Shown in pieces: positions 15,953 through 19,783 of a stretch of 19,783 bases of DNA. The notes beneath the pieces were generated by a model, which did no database searches, had not been told where the DNA came from, and saw only the letters and a list, made by a program, of their open reading frames with translations. The stretch is taken from the NCBI GenBank assembly GCA_002424625.1, contig DIKR01000143.1, positions 1 through 19,783 on the forward strand. The letters are read 5' to 3'. The position numbers were made by a program, and so were the translations under genes. Source of the DNA: Desulfuromonadaceae bacterium UBA5613 (lineage in GTDB: Bacteria; Desulfobacterota; Desulfuromonadia; Desulfuromonadales; UBA2197). Every line of letters begins with the position of its first letter. Within the stretch, counting starts at the first letter, position 1.

Positions 15953-17226
15953 CCATACAAAAATACTTCATTCTCGCGGTGACCTTTCTGCTTCTGACGC
16001 CGCTGGCCAGCCCGGCGGCAAAAGTGGGTCAGAGCCCAGAAGGCATGCGCCTCAAGCCGGGCGCAACCGGAGAGCTCTGCCTCGGCTGTCATACCGCTTT
16101 CAAGGAGACTCTGCAGCAGGCCAGTGTCCATACCCCGCTGAAAAAAAAGAACTGTACCGGCTGTCACAGTCCCCATGCGTCTGATCGGAAAAAACTTTTG
16201 GCGGCGGATCAGAAGGTGGTCTGCTTTACCTGCCACCCCAACCTTCTTCCGGCCAACGCGGTCAGTACGCACTCGATTGCCAGCGAAGGTCACTGTATCA
16301 AGTGCCACGATCCGCATGCCGCCCCTTATCAGAACAATCTGATCAAGAGCGGTGACGATCTTTGCGCCCAGTGCCATGCCGAGCTCAAAGAGAAGGCCGC
16401 CAAGGCCAAGTTCAAACACGCGCCGGTCGCCAAGGGTTGTGCGAGTTGTCATGATCCGCACGCTTCGACCAAAGGACCGGCTCTGCTCAAGGCCGATGTC
16501 CCGTCCCTTTGTCTCGGCTGTCACAAACCGGATCGGCCGAACTTTTCCAAACAGCATATGAACTATCCGGTGACAAAGAGCCGCTGCACCGACTGTCATG
16601 ACCCGCATGGTTCCGATCTCGGCGGCATTCTTTACAACACCGTGCACAAACCGGTCGCAACGCGCATGTGCGGCCAGTGCCATGGCGATGCGAGCGGAGC
16701 AACCATCACGGTCAAGAAGGCCGGAACGGAACTGTGCAAATCTTGCCATGCACCGTTGATCAAGGCAATCGCGGCGAAAAATCGCATTCACTGGCCGGTT
16801 GTCGCCGGGGAGGGCTGCCTGACCTGTCACGGTCCCCATGCCAGCCGCGAACCGAAACTGCTCAAAGCCAAGACCATTAATCTCTGCGGCCGCTGCCACA
16901 AGGATACGATCCTGCGACAGGAACGTTCGTTGTCCAAGCACGAACCGATTCAAAAAGGGGAGTGCGCTATTTGTCATGACCCGCACAGCGGCGACCAGGT
17001 CTTCAGCTTTAAAGAGGAACCGGTCAGCAACCTGTGCAACAGTTGTCACGACTGGCAGCAGCATTCAACCCACCCCCTCGGAGATGACATCAAGGATCCG
17101 CGCAACGGAGGCTCTGTCCAGTGCCTGAGTTGTCACCGCTCGCACGGCACCGAATTCAAAAAATTAATCCCCTTCGCCAAATCCTCCGAGTTGTGTACCC
17201 AGTGCCATGAAAAATACAAGAGGTGA
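15949..17226 (+). CDS. 16-haem c-type cytochrome with doubled CXXCH repeats
   Basis: A 425-aa precursor with a signal peptide (1 to about 24, SPAA) and 16 CXXCH motifs, in the same alternating CxxCH / CxxCHxPH pattern as its neighbour. Density is about one haem per 25 mature residues. The repeat blocks (for example GCASCHDPHAS, RCTDCHDPHGS) resemble those in the 26-haem protein, so the two probably arose by duplication and repeat expansion. It has no membrane anchor. The ATG overlaps the stop of the upstream gene (ATGA) and is preceded by AAGGAG, which indicates coupled translation and matched amounts of the two cytochromes. The 4-nt gap to the next gene continues the operon. It is likely to hand electrons on from, or to, the 26-haem wire. 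Confidence 0.9.
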   Translation: MTIQKYFILAVTFLLLTPLASPAAKVGQSPEGMRLKPGATGELCLGCHTAFKETLQQASVHTPLKKKNCTGCHSPHASDRKKLLAADQKVVCFTCHPNLLPANAVSTHSIASEGHCIKCHDPHAAPYQNNLIKSGDDLCAQCHAELKEKAAKAKFKHAPVAKGCASCHDPHASTKGPALLKADVPSLCLGCHKPDRPNFSKQHMNYPVTKSRCTDCHDPHGSDLGGILYNTVHKPVATRMCGQCHGDASGATITVKKAGTELCKSCHAPLIKAIAAKNRIHWPVVAGEGCLTCHGPHASREPKLLKAKTINLCGRCHKDTILRQERSLSKHEPIQKGECAICHDPHSGDQVFSFKEEPVSNLCNSCHDWQQHSTHPLGDDIKDPRNGGSVQCLSCHRSHGTEFKKLIPFAKSSELCTQCHEKYKR

Positions 17227-17230
17227 CGCC

Positions 17231-18130
17231 ATGATCCGTCTATTGTTACTGGGAAATTTCTTGCTTTTTTTGCTTATACCGACTTTCGCCTTCAGCGCCG
17301 AAACGCTGAAATTCCGGCCGCTGCAATCGATCACCACCGATGCCACAGGACGCGGGCTGAAGATGCCACACGGGGTGGCCTGCGATGCCGCTCAGGTCGT
17401 TGCCGCCGACACCGGGAACGGCCGCCTTTTGCGTTACCAACTCGATAATGGCGTGCTCATTGGCGGCGTGGAGATTAAATCCGAGCAGATTCCTTCGCCA
17501 GTGCGAGTGCAAATCAGTCGGGCGGGGGAGATCTTTGTTCTCGACGGTGCTCTGCACAAGATTGCGCGGCTAGGTGCCGACGGCACCTTTGTAAGCTACG
17601 TTGAACCCGAGGCGGAGACAGGCTCGATTATGCCCCAAAGCTTCCGTCTCGACAGCAACGACAACCTCTGGATTCTTGATTCTGCGGGGAGCCGGGTCAT
17701 TGTGCTCGATGCCCAGGGCAAGCGACTGCGGCAGATCGCCATGCCGGTGGCGGCAATCACACCGCTCGATCTTGACGTGGCCATAAACGGCGATGTTGTG
17801 CTGCTCGACAGCGCCGCCGGGGCCATCTATCTCGCCCGGAGCGAAGACAAGGCTTTCTCCTTGCTGCAGCAGGGTTTATTTGAGTATCTCGCCTATCCGG
17901 CTTACCTGCTCGCCGACCGGCGCGGGATGCTTGTCGTTATTGATAAAAATGAAGGGGGGATCGGTTTGCTCGGGGCGGATGGTACCTTTATCGGCCGGCA
18001 GCTCGGCATGGGCTGGAAGGCAGGACTCCTTAACTATCCGGAGCAGGCATGCTTTACTCCATCCGGCATCTTTATCATTGCCGACAGAAACAATGGCAGA
18101 CTGCAAACCTTTGCCACCGGCCAGCCCTGA
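17231..18130 (+). CDS. Exported NHL-repeat beta-propeller protein (second)
   Basis: A 299-aa protein with a long hydrophobic signal peptide (about 3-20, FAFSA cleavage) followed by NHL/SMP-30-like blades, for example HGVACDAAQVVAADTGNGR, IFVLDGALHKIARLG, NLWILDSAGSRVIVLD and GIFIIADRNNGRLQTF. It has no haem motif. The ATG at 17231 has AGGTGA 4 nt upstream, overlapping the stop of the 16-haem gene; an in-frame start 24 nt upstream would spoil the signal peptide. It is the last gene of the cluster and mirrors the NHL protein that opens it, though the two are not near-identical. A scaffold that holds the large cytochromes or the barrel assembly is an inference. Confidence 0.8.
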   Translation: MIRLLLLGNFLLFLLIPTFAFSAETLKFRPLQSITTDATGRGLKMPHGVACDAAQVVAADTGNGRLLRYQLDNGVLIGGVEIKSEQIPSPVRVQISRAGEIFVLDGALHKIARLGADGTFVSYVEPEAETGSIMPQSFRLDSNDNLWILDSAGSRVIVLDAQGKRLRQIAMPVAAITPLDLDVAINGDVVLLDSAAGAIYLARSEDKAFSLLQQGLFEYLAYPAYLLADRRGMLVVIDKNEGGIGLLGADGTFIGRQLGMGWKAGLLNYPEQACFTPSGIFIIADRNNGRLQTFATGQP

Positions 18131-18144
18131 CCCGGTCTCTATCT

Positions 18145-18180
18145 ACTCAGTCGCCGTTGTGTTGTCAACGGCGACTGAGT
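18145..18180. terminator. Strong bidirectional terminator hairpin
   Basis: ACTCAGTCGCCGTTG (18145-18159) pairs perfectly with 18166-18180 over 15 bp with a 6-nt loop, followed by a short T-rich stretch (TTTCCT). It lies 14 nt after the last cluster gene and 19 nt from the end of the convergent UPF0158 gene, so it marks the end of both transcripts. Confidence 0.85.
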
Positions 18181-18199
18181 TTCCTGCGCTCGCCTTCCG

Positions 18200-18607
18200 T
18201 CAATCGAGACCCAGATTGTGCTCCCGGCACCAGTTCTGCAACTCTTCCCGTTCCCGGGCATCTTCATAAAGATACCAGCTCTCGATCAGCCCCATCCCGG
18301 TGAGAAGATCTTTAAAGTGGCGGTAGGCATCTTTGCGCTCAAAAAGGGCCAGAATCCGGTTAAGCTGTTGCGGACAGTGTTCCTGAATAAAATCGCTCAC
18401 CAACTCCTTCCCCAGATCAAGGTCTTTCTTGTGAGGGATGGCCAGGTAATCGCCGCTGGTCTCGACATCCGCCGGCAGCTCGCCATAATCAGCCACCGTC
18501 GAGGTGTAGTAAATCTTGCCATTGGGACGATGCAGCAGCGCCCGCCGCTCGCCGAAACGGGCGCCGTTGACGAAATGATAAGCTTCTTCGATGGTGTCGT
18601 AGTTCAT
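18200..18607 (-). CDS. UPF0158 family protein
   Basis: A 135-aa cytoplasmic protein. The C-terminal half has the pattern I associate with the UPF0158 family: a short acidic helix, FERKDAYRHFKDLL, then WYLYEDAREREEL. The function of the family is unknown. The N-terminus (MNYDTIEEAYHFV) is a plausible start with AGGAG 7 nt upstream; the 19-residue in-frame extension to 18664 overlaps the uvrA stop and adds nothing conserved. It starts 16 nt after the end of uvrA on the same strand, so it is probably read from the uvrA transcript. No link to the cytochrome cluster is visible. Confidence 0.75.
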   Translation of the reverse strand: MNYDTIEEAYHFVNGARFGERRALLHRPNGKIYYTSTVADYGELPADVETSGDYLAIPHKKDLDLGKELVSDFIQEHCPQQLNRILALFERKDAYRHFKDLLTGMGLIESWYLYEDAREREELQNWCREHNLGLD

Positions 18608-18623
18608 TGGATACTCCTGAATG

Positions 18624-19783
18624 CTATAACAACTTGCGTAAATACTGCCCGGTCTGCGAAGCACTGACTTTCGCCACCTCCTCCGGGGTGCCGCAGGCGA
18701 CGATCTCGCCGCCGCGTTTCCCCCCTTCAGGCCCCAGGTCGATGAGGTAGTCGGCAGTCTTGACCACGTCGAGGTTGTGCTCGATGATGAGGATGGTGTT
18801 GCCGGTCTCGACGAGTCGCTGGAGGACGTCGAGGAGTTTCTGGATATCGGCGAAGTGCAGACCAGTGGTCGGTTCGTCGAGGATGTAGATGGTGCGGCCA
18901 GTGGCGCGCTTGGTCAGCTCCTTGGCGAGTTTGACCCGCTGAGCCTCGCCGCCGGACAACGTCGTCGCACTCTGCCCGAGCTTGATATAACCGAGGCCAA
19001 CGTCGTGCAGGGTCTTGAGCTTGTTGTTGATACGCGGAATGTTTTCCAGAAACTTCAGCGCCTGACTGACGGTCATATCAAGGATCTCGGCGATATTCTT
19101 CCCTTTGTAGCGCACCTCCAACGTTTCGCGGTTGTAGCGCTCCCCCTTGCAGACTTCGCACTGCACGTAAACATCCGGCAGAAAGTGCATCTCGATCTTG
19201 ATGATGCCATCCCCCTGACAAGCTTCGCAGCGCCCCCCCTTGACGTTGAAGGAGAAACGTCCCGGCCCGTAGCCGCGGATCTTGGCATCGGGGAGGTGGG
19301 AAAAGATATCGCGGACATCGGTGAAGAGGCCGGTGTAGGTGGCGGGATTGGAACGCGGCGTACGGCCGATCGGCGACTGATCGATGTCGATGACCTTGTC
19401 GAGGGCTTCGAGGCCGAGGATGTCGTCGACCTTCCCCGCCTTCTCCTTGGCCTTGTAAAGGCGCTGCGCCAGCGCCTTGTAGAGGGTGTCGATGATCAGT
19501 GACGATTTCCCCGAGCCGGAGACGCCGGTGACGCAGGTCATCACCCCGAGGGGGATCTGCACGTCGATCCCCTTGAGGTTGTGCTCGCTGGCATTCTTCA
19601 TGGTAATCCAGCGCTGTGGCTTGCGTCGCACCTTGGGAACGGCAATGGTCAGTTCGCCGGAAAGGTAGCGGCCGGTGAGGGAAGCGGGATTGGCCATGAT
19701 CTCCACCGGCGTCCCGGCCGCCACGACTTCACCGCCGTGCACCCCGGCCCCCGGCCCCATGTCGATAACGTAGTCGGCCTCGA
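18624..19783 (-). CDS. uvrA: UvrA, C-terminal part (excinuclease ABC subunit A)
   Basis: The window edge cuts this gene; about 385 C-terminal residues are present of a protein normally about 940 aa. Visible elements are the second ATPase Walker A (GVSGSGKSS), the zinc finger CEAC...CEVC, the ABC signature LSGGEAQRVKLAKEL, Walker B with ILDEPTTGLH, and the H-loop region IIEHNLDVVK. Translation from the edge reads EADYVIDMGPGAG, the standard UvrA sequence before the linker to the second ATPase, so the frame continues off the window. UvrA is the damage-sensing subunit of nucleotide excision repair and acts as a dimer with UvrB. The stop is at 18624, followed closely by the UPF0158 gene. Confidence 0.97.
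   Translation of the reverse strand, partial: EADYVIDMGPGAGVHGGEVVAAGTPVEIMANPASLTGRYLSGELTIAVPKVRRKPQRWITMKNASEHNLKGIDVQIPLGVMTCVTGVSGSGKSSLIIDTLYKALAQRLYKAKEKAGKVDDILGLEALDKVIDIDQSPIGRTPRSNPATYTGLFTDVRDIFSHLPDAKIRGYGPGRFSFNVKGGRCEACQGDGIIKIEMHFLPDVYVQCEVCKGERYNRETLEVRYKGKNIAEILDMTVSQALKFLENIPRINNKLKTLHDVGLGYIKLGQSATTLSGGEAQRVKLAKELTKRATGRTIYILDEPTTGLHFADIQKLLDVLQRLVETGNTILIIEHNLDVVKTADYLIDLGPEGGKRGGEIVACGTPEEVAKVSASQTGQYLRKLL

Noticed and set aside
15916..17064. 382-codon open frame antisense to the 16-haem gene
   Set aside because: Its repetitive protein is the reverse reading of repeated CXXCH codons; the plus strand is unambiguous.
13964..17226. Regularly spaced DNA repeats suggesting a CRISPR or minisatellite
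   Set aside because: The periodicity comes from protein-level CXXCH repeats; DNA copies differ and spacing is variable.
18777..19502. 241-codon plus-strand frame over uvrA
   Set aside because: It is opposite conserved UvrA ATPase motifs and has no independent support.

Overview
The window looks like part of a Geobacter/Desulfuromonas-type dissimilatory metal reducer (Desulfuromonadota). The main reason is a 14-kb plus-strand cluster built around a hexahaem cytochrome of the OmcS family, the cytochrome that polymerises into extracellular nanowires in Geobacter sulfurreducens. The cluster encodes 48 CXXCH haem-attachment motifs in three proteins (6 + 26 + 16).

Layout. 1-2619 is minus-strand housekeeping sequence: a partial unknown gene at the edge, a rubrerythrin-like ferritin-fold protein, a cardiolipin synthase and a small four-module zinc-ribbon protein. 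2620-3100 is an AT-rich intergenic region. 3101-3796 encodes an orphan CusR/CopR-like response regulator. It is followed by a 520-bp intergenic region with two related 16-bp palindromes that resemble the sites bound by this regulator class. 4317-18130 is the cluster, in order: NHL propeller; OmcS-like cytochrome; two tandem RNA hairpins; propeller lipoprotein; outer-membrane beta-barrel with an embedded discoidin-like domain; CsgG/LpoB/GNA1162-fold lipoprotein; tandem CsgG-like two-domain exported protein; double-parvulin SurA/PpiC-like chaperone; 26-haem cytochrome; 16-haem cytochrome; NHL propeller. It ends at a strong 15-bp stem terminator (18145-18180). 18200-19783 is minus-strand: a UPF0158 protein and the C-terminal part of UvrA.

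How the genes may work together (inference). The regulator could switch on a self-contained system that makes, exports and wires up an OmcS-type filament. The filament subunit is exported and polymerises. The SurA-like protein chaperones apo- or holo-subunits or the barrel in the periplasm. The barrel and the CsgG-fold proteins form the outer-membrane part. The 26- and 16-haem proteins give a periplasmic or trans-envelope electron path, and the propellers act as scaffolds. Tight spacing (3-nt and 9-nt gaps, 4-nt and 26-nt overlaps) supports one transcription unit from the lipoprotein through the last propeller. The hairpins after the OmcS-like gene suggest the filament subunit is expressed above the rest.

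I see no IS elements, CRISPR arrays, tRNA or rRNA genes.
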